Below, one piece after another: positions 1-15,000 of a stretch of DNA of 64,000 bases (within the stretch, counting starts at the first letter, position 1; each line of letters opens with the position of its first letter). The position numbers were made by a program, and so were the translations under genes. Below the pieces are notes generated by a model, which was not told the origin of the DNA, searched no databases, and was given only the letters and a program-made list of their open reading frames with translations. Origin of the DNA: Nemorincola caseinilytica (GTDB lineage: Bacteria; Bacteroidota; Bacteroidia; Chitinophagales; Chitinophagaceae); the NCBI RefSeq assembly GCF_039540515.1, contig NZ_BAABFA010000015.1, positions 124,001 through 188,000 of the forward strand, in the 5' to 3' direction.

Positions 1-1
1 G

Positions 2-3000
2 CTTGTGTTCTTTGCTGTAAAGCCAACGGATGCGCAGGCTTCTACCGTTACCCAGCGGTATATCAATGGGGTGTCCGCGATATCGGGGAGTACGAGTTTT
101 TGTGCCGGTGCAGCGCCGGGTGGATATGGGTGTAGCTATACAGTAACAAGTTGCACCTCTACTTCGCTTGTAACGTCTAACTACACTCAGACCTTCACTT
201 CTCAGTGGCAGTTGGATGGTGTGAACGTAGGCGGCGCTTCTTCGGGAACGGCATCGTCGAACGGTACGTTCGCGGCAACAGGGCTGACAACGGCGCAGGC
301 TAATACTTTTGCGGCGGGTGTTCATACACTTACCTGTGTTTTCACGCCAACGAACAGCCCCTCAGGGATACCATGTGCTACTACGGCTGTTTATACTGCC
401 ACGCTGGTAATAACAGTGAAATCACCGGCGGCGGCCATAGGTGGGGTGTCGTCGGTCTGTGCCAGTGGGGGAACGGGAACCGTGACGAATACAGGTGTAG
501 GCGGAGTATGGAGCGTAGTGAACAATACAGGAACTGCAAGTATATCGACAGCCGGGGTGGTAACGGGGAGTACCGCAGGTACGGTGACAGTGTCTTATAA
601 CACCGGCTGTGCCACGCCAGCCGTAACATCGAAGACCGTGTCGGTCAATGTTTTGCCTACCATATCCGGAACGGCAAGTGTTTGCCAGGGTTCTACCACG
701 ACCCTGACAGGTTCGCCGGGTGGTGGTACATGGGCGAGCAGTAATGGTACATTGGCAACCGTGGCTGGAGGGGTAGTGTCGGGCCTGTTACCGGGAAACC
801 CTCTCATATCCTATACATTAGCGGGTTGTTTAAGGACGGCTACGGCAACGGTGAATGCGACACCAACGGCTTTTACTATCAGTCCCTCGTCTGGTAACAC
901 ATGTCCAGGGGTCTCATCTCAGTTGCTAACGGCAGGCAACTCGCTCGCTCCCGGAAGCACTACGCTGGGCACATTCGTGTCTCAGAATACGCTTTCCACA
1001 TATCCTGCTGTACTGAGCCAGTATTACGGGGGACAGAGGGCACAGTTCCTGGTACTGGCCAGTGAACTACTTAATATGGGATTCGTCAATGGCAGCAGCC
1101 TTACAGGTATCAACTTCGTAGTGGCCTCGCTGGGTGGCGCATATACCAATAACAGTTTGCAGATACGTATCGTTCCTACGGCATTGACGGCGCTATCGGG
1201 TACAGCATTCACTACAGCGGGTATCACTACTGTAAGGAGCGCATCGAACTATACGCCCCAGGTAGGCAACAACATACTAACTTTTACGAGCCCCTATACA
1301 TGGAACGGGACCTCTAACCTGATATTCGACGTTACTTTCGGGAATGGCGTAACGGGAAATACCGGTACGGCGTGTATACAATACTATACTACCACGGCCT
1401 TCAACAGTCACATGTACTACCGCGCAGATGGGACAGCCGGCTCTGCTGCCACTGCTGCGGCTGCAACTACGGCCAGCTTCGCGGCCTCGAATACAAGACC
1501 TACATTCGAGCTTTTCGGTACTAAGGTGGTTGCGCCAGTGTGGACCAATACCAGCGGCCTGTATACCAACGCAGGAGCCACTACCGCATATGTGGGCGGC
1601 ACAATGACCAATACGGTGTATGCATCGCCGGCAGCTACTGCCACATACACTGCCACATCTACCCTGGGCACATGCTCGCGTGCCAGCACAGCCACCATCA
1701 ATGTGAACGTGCCAACAGCAGTGACAGTAAGCACTACCGCAGCTACATGCGGCGCTACTACCATTACTGCCACAGGCGGCACGGGTGGCACTATGTATTT
1801 CCAGGGCACTACATCGAACGGTACTTCTACGGCCACAGCGGTTACTACCGCCAATATCACTACGGCGGGCACCTATTATTTCCGTTCGCTTTCCGGTACA
1901 GGGTGTTGGAGTACGCAGGGGTCCAGAGCGGTGACCCTGCTTACTGCGCCTAACCTGAGCGTACTGAGCACATCCTGTTCTTCGCCATGCCAGAACCTGC
2001 CTGCTACAGTAACGGTGAACTCCACAAGTATGGTAGCAGGCTCCTATACCGTTACCTATAGCCTTTCGGGTGTGAATTCCACCGTCAATGCTACTGCAGC
2101 CATAACAATGGCATCTAATACGGGTACATTCACAGTGCCGGGCGCACAAATGCCCAATGCAGGCGCTACTACCCTCACCATTACCGGTATAAGTAATGGC
2201 TGTAATACCGTGCCCGGCAGTGGCAATACGGCCGCATTCACGGTGAAGACCAACCCCGTAGTAACGAACTTCAGCACTATAGCGCCAACAATATGCCAGA
2301 GCACTACAGCAACGGTAACGGTGAACTCTACCACACTCTCGGCAGGCACATACACAGTTGTATACGGTCTTTCTGCGCCTAATGCGGCAGCGGGGCTTAC
2401 GGCAACCCTCACCATGTCGGTAGGAACGGGTACATTCGCCGTGTCATCGGGATCGCTGGGCAATGCAGGGGCGACCACCATTACCATAACCAGTGTGCAG
2501 AACGCATCGTTATGCAGCGTTGCACCGGCATCGGGCAATACTGCATCGATAACTGTTTCGGCAGTGCCTAATGTGAGCAATTTCAGCACATCGGCATCAT
2601 CGCCCTGCCTGGGCTTTGCATCTACAGTAACGGTAAACTCGTCTACACTTGGTAATGGCACTTTCACAGTGACCTATGACCTTACAGGAGCTAACGCCAC
2701 TACGGGCAGTACCGCAACCTTGACAATGTCTGGCGGTACGGGCACCTTTACCACGTCGACCCTCGGTGTGGCCGGAGCGACCAACCTGACCATAACCAAT
2801 GTGACCAATGCAGCGACCTGTAGCTCGGCGCCAGGCAGCGGAAACACCGCGGCTTTCAGCGTGAACTCGAATACCAGCTCTGTATCGGTGACAGGAGGTG
2901 GTACCTTCTGCGGCAGCGCTACGCTGAACGCATCGGGCGGTTCGGGCGGTACTATTTACTACCAGGGCACTACATCGGGCGGCACATCTACAGCTACGCC

Positions 3001-6000
3001 ATCTACATCGCAGGGAGTGGCAACTTCCAATACTTACTATTTCAGGGAACGTTCTGTGGCGGGTTGCTGGGGTATACAGGGCAGTGCGTCCGTTACCATA
3101 GACCCCTTGCCCAATGTAAGCGACCTGAGCGTATCGGCAACATCGCCCTGCCAGAATGCGGCATCTACTGTGACCGTGAACTCATCGAGCCTGGGCGACG
3201 GCACATTCACTGTCACATACGACCTTACCGGCACCAACACCACGACCGGGGCTACGGCATCGCTTACTATGTCTGGCGGTACGGGTACCTTCAGCATACC
3301 CGGAGGGTCGCTGGGTACATCGGGCAGTACTACCATATCCATCACCAATGTACAGAACAGCTTCTTGTGCAACAGTGTGCCCGGCACCGGCAATACCGCG
3401 GCTTTCACCGTGAATGCCAACCCCACGGCAGTATCGGTAAGCGGTGGCGGCACTTTTTGTGGCAGCGCTATACTGAACGCATCGGGTGCAGGTGGTACCA
3501 TCTACTACCAGGGTACTACATCGGGCGGTACGTCCACCACTACCGCCTCGATATCGGAAGTAGTGACATCGACCGGCACATATTATTTCAGAACACGGTC
3601 GGCAGCGGGCTGCTGGGGGCCGGAGGGCAGCGCATCTGTTACCATAAACCCTTTACCGACAGCGGTAAGCGTGAGCGGGGACGGTACCTTCTGTAACAGC
3701 ACTACCATAAGTGCAACAGGTGGCGCCGGTGGTACCATATACTACCAGGGAACATTTACAGGGGGAACATCTACCACTACCCCAAGTACTTCGGAGAGTA
3801 TAGCTACCAGCGGTACCTACTATTTCAGAGCACAGTCGGCAGCAGGCTGCTGGAGCAATGAGGGCAGCGCAGCGGTGACCATCAACTACAGCTCTGATGT
3901 GAGCAACTACAGCATGTCTTCGGCTACTGTATGTATGGGTACTGCGGCTACTGTGACCGTGAGCTCATCGAGCCTGGGAGATGGTACCTATACCATTATC
4001 TATGACCTGTCGGGCGGTACTACTGCTACGGGGCTTACGGCATCGCTGGTACTGACCGGCGGAACAGGGACCTTTAGCATTCCTGCCGGTTCTATCACCG
4101 GTACGGGCGCTACAACGGCCACTGTGACCAGTGTGCGCAATTCTTTCTCTTGTGATGCTACTCCGGCTAGCAATACGGTATCATTCAATGTTAACCCATT
4201 GCCAACTATCACATCGATAAGCGCATCGTCATCTATCGTGTGCATAGGTGCGCCGCTTACACTCACAGCAGTTGGCACTACAGGTACGGGCAGCCCTACA
4301 TCGTTCAGCTGGGGCGGACCTAACTCGTTCAGCGCAGCTACGGCAACAGGCAGCACAGGTTTTACCGCAACTACTGCCGCAGAGAGTGGCGTTTACTCTG
4401 TGACCGTTACATATCCGGGTACGGGCTGTACAAGTATGCCTGCCACATCGGGCACTATAGATGTGAACGCAGTGCCTACCGTAGCGGATGTGACAGCAGA
4501 TAACAATACCCTGTGTGTGGGTACTGCACTGACACTTACGGCTGGTGCCGTGACAGGAACAGGTACGCCATCGTACAACTGGAGCGGCCCTAACAGCTAC
4601 AGCGCTACTACCAGTGCCAACAGTGCAGTATTCACAGCCACTACTACAGCGGCCAGCGGTGTGTATACTCTTGTTGTCACATATCCGGGAACAGGGTGCA
4701 GCTCTTCGCAGGTAACTACCTCGCCTGCTGTAACAGTGAACGCACTGCCTACAGTAGCAAGCATAGACGCTACACCAGGTACATTGTGCGTAGGCGAAAC
4801 GATATCGCTGAGCGCGGGTGCGGTGACAGGCACAGGCACACCGACCTATAACTGGAGCGGACCAAACAGCTACAGCACTACCACCAGCGGCAACAGTACC
4901 AGCTTTGCGACAAGTACCACTGCGGCCAGCGGTGTGTATTCGCTCTCTGTTACTTACCCGGGAGCGGGCTGTACCAGTGCCGGTGTGGCTTCTTCGGCCA
5001 TTACGGTGAACGCAGTGCCGAGCATTGCAGACATAACTGCATCGACAGACCTGATATGTACAGGTACGCTACTGACCCTGACAGCAGGAACACCGAGCGG
5101 TACCGGTAGTATCACATCTTATAACTGGACAGGGCCCAACTCTTACAGTACTACTACATCTTCTGGCAGCACATCGTTCACGCCGGGAACTACGGCCGCT
5201 ACGGGTAACTATTCGCTGAGTGTGACCTACCCAGGTACCGGCTGTACCAGCCCGGTAGTGCAGACCTCTACTGTAGTGACCGTGAACGCAAAGCCTACAC
5301 TATCGGGCATAACAGCTCTGCCATCGAGTCTGTGTATCGGTCAGACACTTACGCTGACCGCTAATGGTACAACGGGTACAGGTGGTGTGGTATCTTATGA
5401 CTGGAGCGGCCCGAACTCATATAGCAGCTCTACCACAACATCGACACAAGGCATTACCATGGCTTCTACCTCTGAGAGCGGGCAGTACAGTGTTTCTGTT
5501 ACTTTCCCCGGCACCGGATGTACAAGCAATGTGAGATCATCGACCGCAGTGACGGTGAACCCGCTTCCGGTGGTGTACAATGTGACCGGCGGCGGCGTGT
5601 ACTGCCTGGGTGGTGGTGGCAGCGGCCTGCCTGTAGACCTTAGCGGATCGGAGACAGGCTACAGCTACCAACTGTATCGTGATGGAGCGACCCTTGGATC
5701 GCCTTTCATAGGAACAGGGTCGGCACTGAGCATGGGTACATTTACGGTGGCGGGTACATATAGCGTGCTGGCTACAACGCCCAAAACGTGTACGAGCAAT
5801 ATGGCTGACAGCGCAGTGATACAAGTGAGCCCGATACCTAACTACCATAACGTGACCGGTGGCGGTAACTATTGCTTTGGTACGGGTGGTGTTCCCATAG
5901 GACTTTCTGCCTCTGACGTGGGGGTGAGCTACCAATTGTACAGGGACGGTATAGCGGTAGGGTCGCTGGTCCTGGGTGACGGTAACCCGCTGACCTTCGG

Positions 6001-9000
6001 TAACTATAGTACAGATGGCAACTATACGGTAGTGGCCAACCCGGGATCGGTGTGTGTACGCACAATGACAGGTAGCGCTACAGTATTCACTTACCCTCTG
6101 CCAACAGTATATGATGTAAGCGGCGGTGGTACCATATGCGAGGGCGATGCGGGTGTGCATGTGAACCTGAGCTGGTCGGTACTGGGCATCAACTATCAGC
6201 TATACCTGTCGGGTGTGGGCATAGTGGGTGCGCCTGTGGCAGGAGCGGTATCCTCTCTTGATATGGGTGTAGTGAATGTGGCAGGTACCTATACCGTGCT
6301 GGCCACTAATGCAACTACAGGCTGCAGGAGCGACATGAACCTGAGCGCAACGGTATCGGTGAACCCGGCGCCTACACAATACACTGTGACAGGCGGCGGT
6401 ACTACCTGCAACAATTCGGGTGCGGTATCGGTAGGTCTTGGCAACTCTGATAATGGTGTATCGTACCAGCTTTATAACGGATCGGTAGCGGTAGGTACTC
6501 CTGTAGCAGGTACAGGAGCGGCCATCACTTTCGGTTCGCAGAACGCAACAGGAGTATACAGTGTACGCGGCACCAATACGGTGACCACATGTGCCGGACC
6601 AATGAACTCAAGCGTGGTGGTAAGCATCAACCCATCGCCGGTAGCATATGCTGTGACGGGTGGCGGCCAATACTGCGCAGGCGGCAGCGGCTATACCATA
6701 GGCCTTGCCAATACGAATGTTGGTATATCATACCAGTTATATAATGGTGCTACCAGCGTGGGCTTGCCCATGGCGGGTACAGGTGCATCTATCAGCTTCG
6801 GCACCTTCACTGCAACGGGTACATATTCTGTACTAGGCACGAATATGCTTACCCTGTGTACCGGTCCGATGAACGGATCGGCCACGATATCTGTCAACTC
6901 ATTGCCGGGTGTATATGATGTCACCGGTGGCGGACATTACTGCGTAGGCACTACAACAGGGGCAGCCGTGAACTTGTCGTTCTCGGAGACCGGGGTGAAC
7001 TACCAGCTCTACAGGGGATCGACAGCAGTAGGTACCCCTGTTGCAGGTACTGGCTCTGCACTGAGCTTTGGCAACCAGCTGACAGCAGGTGTGTACACGG
7101 TACATGCCACTAATGCCACCACGGCCTGCGCCAGCGATATGAACAGCAGCGCCACCGTAGTGCCAGATCCGCAGCCAACGCAGTTCGCAGTGACAGGCGG
7201 TGGACATTTCTGCACAGGAGGTGGCGGCATGCCAGTGGGTCTTAGCGGATCGCAGAGCGGTATCAACTATCAATTGTATAATGGAACGCCTACCGTAGGC
7301 AGCCCTGTAGCAGGTACGGGCAGCGCTATCTCTTTTGGTAACCAGGCAACAGGCGGTACCTATACCGTACTGGCCACCAATGCACTCACTACCTGTACCA
7401 GCATAATGACAGGCTCTGCTACTGTAGTGGCCGACCCGCTGCCTACACAATATGTAGTGACAGGCGGAGGGCATTATTGCCAGGGTGGATCGGGTGTAGC
7501 TGTTGGTCTTAACGGATCGGATGCGAGCAATATCACTTATCAATTATACAACGGATCGACAGCAGTGGGTAGCCCTGTAGCGGGTACTGGCTTGGCCATC
7601 AGCTTTGGCAGCCAGACCGTTATGGCTTCTTATTCTGTAGTGGCCACAAATACCGTGACCGCATGTACGAGCAATATGTTCGGCAGTGTAGCGGTAGTTA
7701 TAGATCCGCTGCCTACAGCACATACAGTGACCGGCGGCGGCGCATACTGCGCAGGCGGCAGCGGTGTACCTGTAGGACTGAACACATCGAACACGGGCAT
7801 CAATTATCAACTGTATAATGGTGCATCGCCGGTGGGCGGTCCTGTGGCAGGTACGGGTGTGGCCATCAATTTTGGCAACCAGACGGCAACAGGTACTTAT
7901 ACGGTGCTTGCTACCAATAGCGTGACCTACTGTACCAATGCTATGGCGGGTAATGCAGTAGTATCGGTGAACCCACTGCCGACACAATACAACGTGAGCG
8001 GTGGCGGAAGCTACTGCGAGAATGGTACAGGTGTGCCTGTGGGGCTGGTAGGATCGCAGAGTGGTGTTTCTTACCAATTGTACAACGGAGCTACCGCAAT
8101 GGGCAGCCCTGTGGGTGGTACAGGCTCGGCCATCAGCTTCGGCTCGCAGACACTTGCAGGTACCTATACTGTACTGGGTACGAATACTACCACACTTTGC
8201 AGCAAGGCCATGACGGCTAGCGCAACGGTGATAATGAACCCGGCACCTACCACTTATAGCATGACCGGTGGCGGTAGCTACTGCGCCGGCGGAACAGGTA
8301 CGTCGGTAGGCCTGAGCGGATCGGATATAGGTATCACTTACCAGTTGTACAGGGGAAGTGCGCCTGTGACCTCGCTGAGCGGTACGGGCAACCCACTGAG
8401 CTTTGGCACATATACTGCCGCAGGTACTTATACGGTACTGGCAACGAACAATATAACAGCTTGTACAAAGGGTATGAACGGCACATCGGTAGTGGTGATA
8501 AACCCGCTGCCTACGCAATACAGCATGACAGGCGGCGGCGGCTACTGCAATGGCGGTACGGGTGTGACCGTGGGTCTGGGCAATTCTGAGGCAGGTGTGA
8601 ACTATCAACTGTACAGAAGTGCAACATCGGTGGAATCGCCGGTGGCAGGTACGGGCAGCGCCATCAGCTATGGCCTGCAGACAACGGCAGGTACTTACTC
8701 TGTACTTGCGACCAATGCTACCACGGGTTGCACGCGCGCTATGAGTACGGTAACTATGGTAGTGGTGAACCCGCTGCCTATAGTATCGAGCGTGACAGGT
8801 GGCGGCGGCTACTGTACCGGCGGACCCGGTGCGCATATAGGTGTACTGGTTACCGAGACAGGTGTGAACTATCAGTTGTATCTCGGTTCTTCATCGATAG
8901 GCGCTGCAGTACCGGGCTCGGGCGGCGGAATAGACTTCGGTGAAATATATGTTGCAGGTACTTATACGGTTCGTGCTACGAATTCTTCAACAGGCTGTAC

Positions 9001-12000
9001 ATCGCACATGAGCGGCAGTGCAACAGTGATCGTGAACGTACCGCCTGTGGCCTATAGTGTAACAGGTGGCGGATCGTACTGCGCAGGTGGCAGCGGTGTA
9101 GCTGTGGGCCTGAGCAACTCTGCAAGCGGTGTGAACTATGCGCTGTACAATGGCTCGTCTGTAGTGACGACAATAGCAGGTACAGGCAGCGCTATCGCAT
9201 TTGGCACACAGCTATCGGCAGGTACATATACAGTGCGCGCTACGAATGCCACATCGGGCTGTGTGACGAACATGACAGGCAGCGTGAGCGTGAACATAAA
9301 TGCGCTGCCTACGGTATACAACATATCGGGCGGCGGCAACTACTGCCCCGGCTCCGGTGGGGTGAATATAGGACTGAGCGGCTCTAACGTTGGCATCACT
9401 TACCAATTGTATATGGGCAGTACGGCCGTAGGCGCACCTATAACAGGTACCAATGCTCCCATAAGCATGGGCGCATATACTACAATAGGTACATACTCTG
9501 CAGTAGCTACCAATGTGGTGACGGGTTGTACCAATAATATGACAGGCAGTGCATCGGTAGGACAGTACGCATTGCCAACGGTATACACTATGACAGGCGG
9601 CGGCAGCTACTGCAGCGGCAGCAGCGGTGTAGCTATAGGCCTTAGCGGATCGCAGGCAGGAGTTACTTACCAGTTGTACAATGGATCTACGGCCATGGGC
9701 TCGTTCGCAGGCACAGGCGCTGCACTGAGCTTCGGTATGGAGACCGCAACGGGTACTTATTCTGTACGCGCTACGAATAACACAACATCTTGCGCAAACA
9801 ATATGACCGGCACGGCTACAGTAGGTGTGAACGCATTGCCGACCGTATACCTGGTGACAGGGGGCGGCGACTACTGCGCAGGCGGTATGGGATATACAGT
9901 GGTGCTGAATGGCTCGCAAAGCGGCATCAGCTACCAGCTATACAAGGATGGTGTGGCTACAGGAACTGCCATGAGCGGTACGGGGTCTTTCCTTGACTTC
10001 GGTATACAGTCGGCAGCAGGTTTCTATACAGTAAGGGCTACGAATGCTACATCGGGCTGTAACCGCACAATGGCAGGTACGGCAGAGATAGGCGTACTGC
10101 CTTTGCCAACAACATTCAGCGTGACAGGTGGCGGCAGCTACTGCGCAGGTGGCAGCGGCGTAGCGATAGGCCTTTCCGGATCTGCCAATGGTGTGAGCTA
10201 TCGCCTGTATAATGGCAGCACACCTGTGGGCGCACTGATACCCGGTACAGGCGGCGCCATCACCTTCGGCTCTATGGCCGCAGCAGGAACCTATACAGTA
10301 CAGGCTGTGAATACAGGTACGGGTTGTACCCGCGGCATGACAGGCAATGCGGTGGTGAGCATCAATACACTCCCTACAGCTTATACTGTGACCGGCGGCG
10401 GTGGCTACTGCTCAGGCGGTAACGGTGTGGCAGTAGGTATAAGCAACTCTGATATGGGCGTTAACTACCAGCTTTATTATAATGGTGTGCCTTCGGGTGT
10501 TATACTTTCGGGTACAGGTAGTGCGTTGAGCTTCGGGCTGAAAACTGCTACAGGTACCTATATGGTAAAAGGTACTACCAGCAGCACATCGTGTGTGAAC
10601 AATATGACCGGATCGGTAACGGTGAGCATCAACCCTGCTCCGGCCACACACTCTGTAGCAGGTGGCGGCAGCTACTGCTCGGGCGGTGCTGGTGCCGAAG
10701 TGACACTAAGTGGTTCTAATGCCGGTGTGAACTATGTACTCTACAATGGTTCTACACCGGGTACTACAGTGGCCGGTACAGGCGCAGGTATCAGCTTCGG
10801 AATGCAGACATCAGGTTCTTACTCTGTAATGGCAGTGGATGCTACAACATCTTGCACCGCAGATATGACGGGCAGTGTGAGCGTATCTATGAACTCGCTG
10901 CCGGTGACCTATGTGGTGACGGGCGGTGGAGCTATGTGCGCAGGCAGTGCTGGTGTGAACATAAGCCTGTCGGGATCGGAAGGTAATACCAACTATACTC
11001 TTTATAACGGATCGGCATCAACGGGTATCACAGTGGCCGGTACAGGCAGCGCTATCAGCTTTGGTATGAACGCTGCTGCGGGTACATATTCGGTGCTGGC
11101 CACCAATAGTATGTCGGGCTGCGCGAATGGAATGACCGGAAGCGCTACCATAACAGTGAATGCACTGCCTGCACAGTACTCTGTGACAGGTGGTGGTAGT
11201 TACTGCGCAGGCGGTACAGGTTCTGTCATCAGCCTGTCGGGTACAGAAGCAGCTATACAGTATAACCTGTATAGGAATGGTATCGCAACAGGCACATCGC
11301 TGACAGGTAATGGCAGCGCAATGTCTTTTGCTCCTCAATTGACAGCAGGTAACTATACAGTAATGGCCGTGAATAACAGCACATCATGCACACGCGCCAT
11401 GACAGGTAGCGCTGCGGTGTCGGTAGGTGCAAGCCCTGTGGCATACACGGTATCGGGCGGCGGCTCTTACTGTACAGGTGGGCCTGGTGTGAATGTGATG
11501 CTGAATGGTTCGGCGAGCGGCGTTACCTACAAGCTGTACAATGGCGCTGCGCAAGTGGGCAGCACAGTGTTCGGTACAGGTAGCGCTATCAGCTTCGGTA
11601 TGCAGACAGCGGCAGGTACCTACACAGTACTTGCTACAAATACTACCTCATCTTGTACCGCCGCCATGACCGGCAGCGCAACAGTGATAATGAACACACC
11701 ACCTGTAATACATGCTGTGACCGGTGGCGGTTCTTACTGCTCGGGTAGCACAGGTGTTAATGTAGGCCTGGCCAGCTCTCAGGCAGGTGTAAGCTATAAG
11801 CTATACAGAGGCGCTACACAGGTAGGCGCAGCTGTGAACGGCACAGGTGCAGCGATAGACTTTGGTGTGATGAGCGTAGCGGGTACCTATACAGTATCGG
11901 CTACCAATGTAGCTACCTCTTGTGCTGCAGCTATGAGTGGCAATGCCGTAGTGCAGGTGAACACACTGCCTGTGACACAAACGGTAATAGGCGGCGGTGC

Positions 12001-15000
12001 ATACTGCAACGGTGGTACCGGTGTGGATGTGTCGCTGAGCGGCTCTGAAGCAGGTGTTAACTATCAGCTTTACAATGGAACGACCACAGTAGGCGGCCCT
12101 GTTGCTGGTACAGGCAATGTGCTGTCGTTCGGTCAGCAGATGACCGTAGGTACTTACTCTGTACGCGCTATGAATGCAAGCACGTCCTGCGCGCGTGATA
12201 TGACCGGCACTGTGCCGGTGAGCATCAATACTCTGCCTGCAGTATATGCTGTGACAGGTGGTGGCAACTATTGTGCCGGTGGTACAGGTATGGCTATTTA
12301 CCTGAGCGGATCTGAAACGGGTGTTACTTACCTTGTATACAGGGACGGTGCTCAGGTAGGTGTAGTGACAGGTACTGGCTCTGATATCAACTTCGGAACA
12401 CAGACAATGGCCGGTAACTATACCGTGATGGCCGAGAACTTCAGCACACATTGTACCTCTTCTATGACAGGCAGCGCTACCATAGGTATCAATGCAGCGC
12501 CTGTGGCATATACTGTATCGGCAGGTGGTACATACTGCGCAGGCGATGCCGGTGTGAATGTAACACTGGGCGGATCGGAAGCAGGAGTGAATTACAGGCT
12601 GTACAATGGTGCTACGGCAGTGGGCAGTATAGTAGAGGGTACAGGCTCTGCCATCAGCTTTGGCATGCAGGCTGCAGGTACCTATACAATAAAGGCAACC
12701 AATGCTGTTACTTCCTGCACCTCTGCAATGAGTGGTTCTTCTTCCATAGCTATGAACGCACTGCCTAATGCATATAATGTAACAGGCGGCGGTGCCTACT
12801 GTGCCGGTGGTACGGGTATGCCAGTGGGCCTGAGCAATTCGCAGACAGGCGTGACATACAAACTCTATAATGGTGCTGCACAGGTAGGTGTAGCTATATC
12901 GGGCACAGGTGGCGCTATCACATTCGGTAGCCAGCAGACGGGTGTATACACCGTAGTAGGCACCAGCAGCGCTACAGGTTGTGCCAGGAATATGAACAAC
13001 GCTGTGACGGTGAGCACTCACGAGCAGCCAACGGCCTTCGATGTGACAGGCGGCGGCAGCTACTGTGCAGGTGATAACGGTGTAGCTATACTGCTTGGCG
13101 GATCGCAGGCCGGTATCAACTATCGCCTGTATAGAGGTGCGACCGCTATAGGTAGTGCGGTGGCCGGTACAGGTAGCGCTATCGCGTTCGGTATGCAGAC
13201 AACAGCGGGCAACTACACAGTTAAGGCCACTAATGCTACCACAGGCTGTACAGCTACGATGGCGGGTAGTGCAGATGTAATGATAAACATACTGCCTGCT
13301 ACCTATGCAGTGACAGGTGGTGGCAGTTACTGTGCCGGTGGTACAGGTGTAGCGGTAGGCCTGGCCGGCACAGATGCCGGAGTATCTTACCAGCTATACA
13401 ATGGCACTACCGCGATAGGCGATGCTGTGACGGGCAATGGCGCTATATCGTTCGGGGCACAGACAGCGGCAGGTACATATAAGGTGCGTGCTACTGATAT
13501 GACGACATCTTGCGCTACAGATATGACAGGCACTGTTGCAGTGAGCATCAATGCACTGCCGGTAGCATATACACTCTCTGGCAGCAGTACTGGCTACTGC
13601 GCAGGTAGCGCCGGTGTACAAGTAACGCTTGAGAATTCGCAGATAGGTGTTTCTTACCGCCTGTACAACAATGCTACTGCATCGGGCAGTGATATGGCAG
13701 GTACTGGCAGCAGCCTGAACTTTGGTAACAAGACAGCCACAGGCACTTACTCTGTACTGGCCACCAATACCATTACAGGTTGTACATCAGTGATGAGCGG
13801 TATGCCTACGGTCTCTGTTAATGCACTGCCTTCGCTCTACTCTATGACAGGTGGTGGCAGCTACTGTGCCGATGGTGCAGGTGTGGCCGTAGGGTTGGTA
13901 GGCACTCAGACAGGTGTGGGCTATCAATTGTATAAGGGTGTTGTAGCTACAGGCAGCGCAGTGGCCGGTACCGGTAATGCCATCAGCTTCGGTGTGTTGC
14001 CCGCAGGTATCTATACTGTTAAGGCTACCAATAATGCTACAAGCTGTAAGAACAATATGATGGGTAGTGTAGCCGTAGTGTCCAACCCATTGCCTGCGAC
14101 CTATGCTGTAACAGGCGGTGGCCAATACTGTGCCGGTGGTGCCGGGGTGAGTGTAAGCCTTGCCAACTCTGCTACGGATGTAGAATATCAGCTTTACAAT
14201 GGCGCTACCATGGTAGGAACTGCAATAGCAGGCAATGGCGGATCGCTGAGCTTTGGTATGCAGACCGCAGCAGGCACATACTCTGTAAGGGCTACTAACC
14301 CATCTACTACATGTGCTGCCAATATGAGCGGCAACGCTACTGTAGGCATCAATGCAGCCCCTGCAGGGCAGACCGTAACAGGTGGCGGCGCACTTTGTGC
14401 AGGTAGTGCAGGCATAGTGATGGGCCTGGGTGGCTCTGAGACAGGTGTGAACTATCGCCTGTACAAAGGCAGTGTAGCAGTAGGCAGTGTACTGGCAGGT
14501 AATGGTGGTGCGCTGAGCTTTGCCGCTGTAACTACTGCGGGTACATACACAGTGCTGGCAACGAATGCCACTACATCTTGCGCCAAAGCAATGACCGGCA
14601 GCGCTACAGTGATAGTGAACGAACTGCCTGCGGTATTCGCAGTGACAGGTGGTGGTGCTTATTGCGAGGGTGGCGCAGGACTGGCCATAGGCCTGAGCGG
14701 ATCGGCAAGTGGTGTGAACTACAGGCTGTACACAGCTAGCGGTATCGTAGCAACTGCGCCGGGTAATGGTGATATAGTGAACTTTGGCCTGCAGACAACT
14801 GCCGGTACCTATACCGTACAGGCCGTGAACGCAACTACAGGTTGTGTACGCAATATGAGCGGCAGCGCGGCGATATCTGTGACACCATCTGTGATACCTG
14901 CGGTAGATGTGGCATCTGCTAATGAGGTTTGCGCAGGTACTACCGTTGTATACACTGCTACACCTACCAATGGCGGAACATCGCCTGCGTACCTGTGGAA

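Noticed and set aside
177..185. A blank entry appears in the findings list at these coordinates
   Set aside because: It carries no claim; 177-185 are residue numbers of the TIR-STAND P-loop, already covered under the gene at 55177-57498, and should be ignored.
5570..14899. Regular spacing of similar units resembling a CRISPR or minisatellite at DNA level
   Set aside because: The period of about 267 bp, coding continuity and divergent copies show a protein repeat array, not CRISPR.
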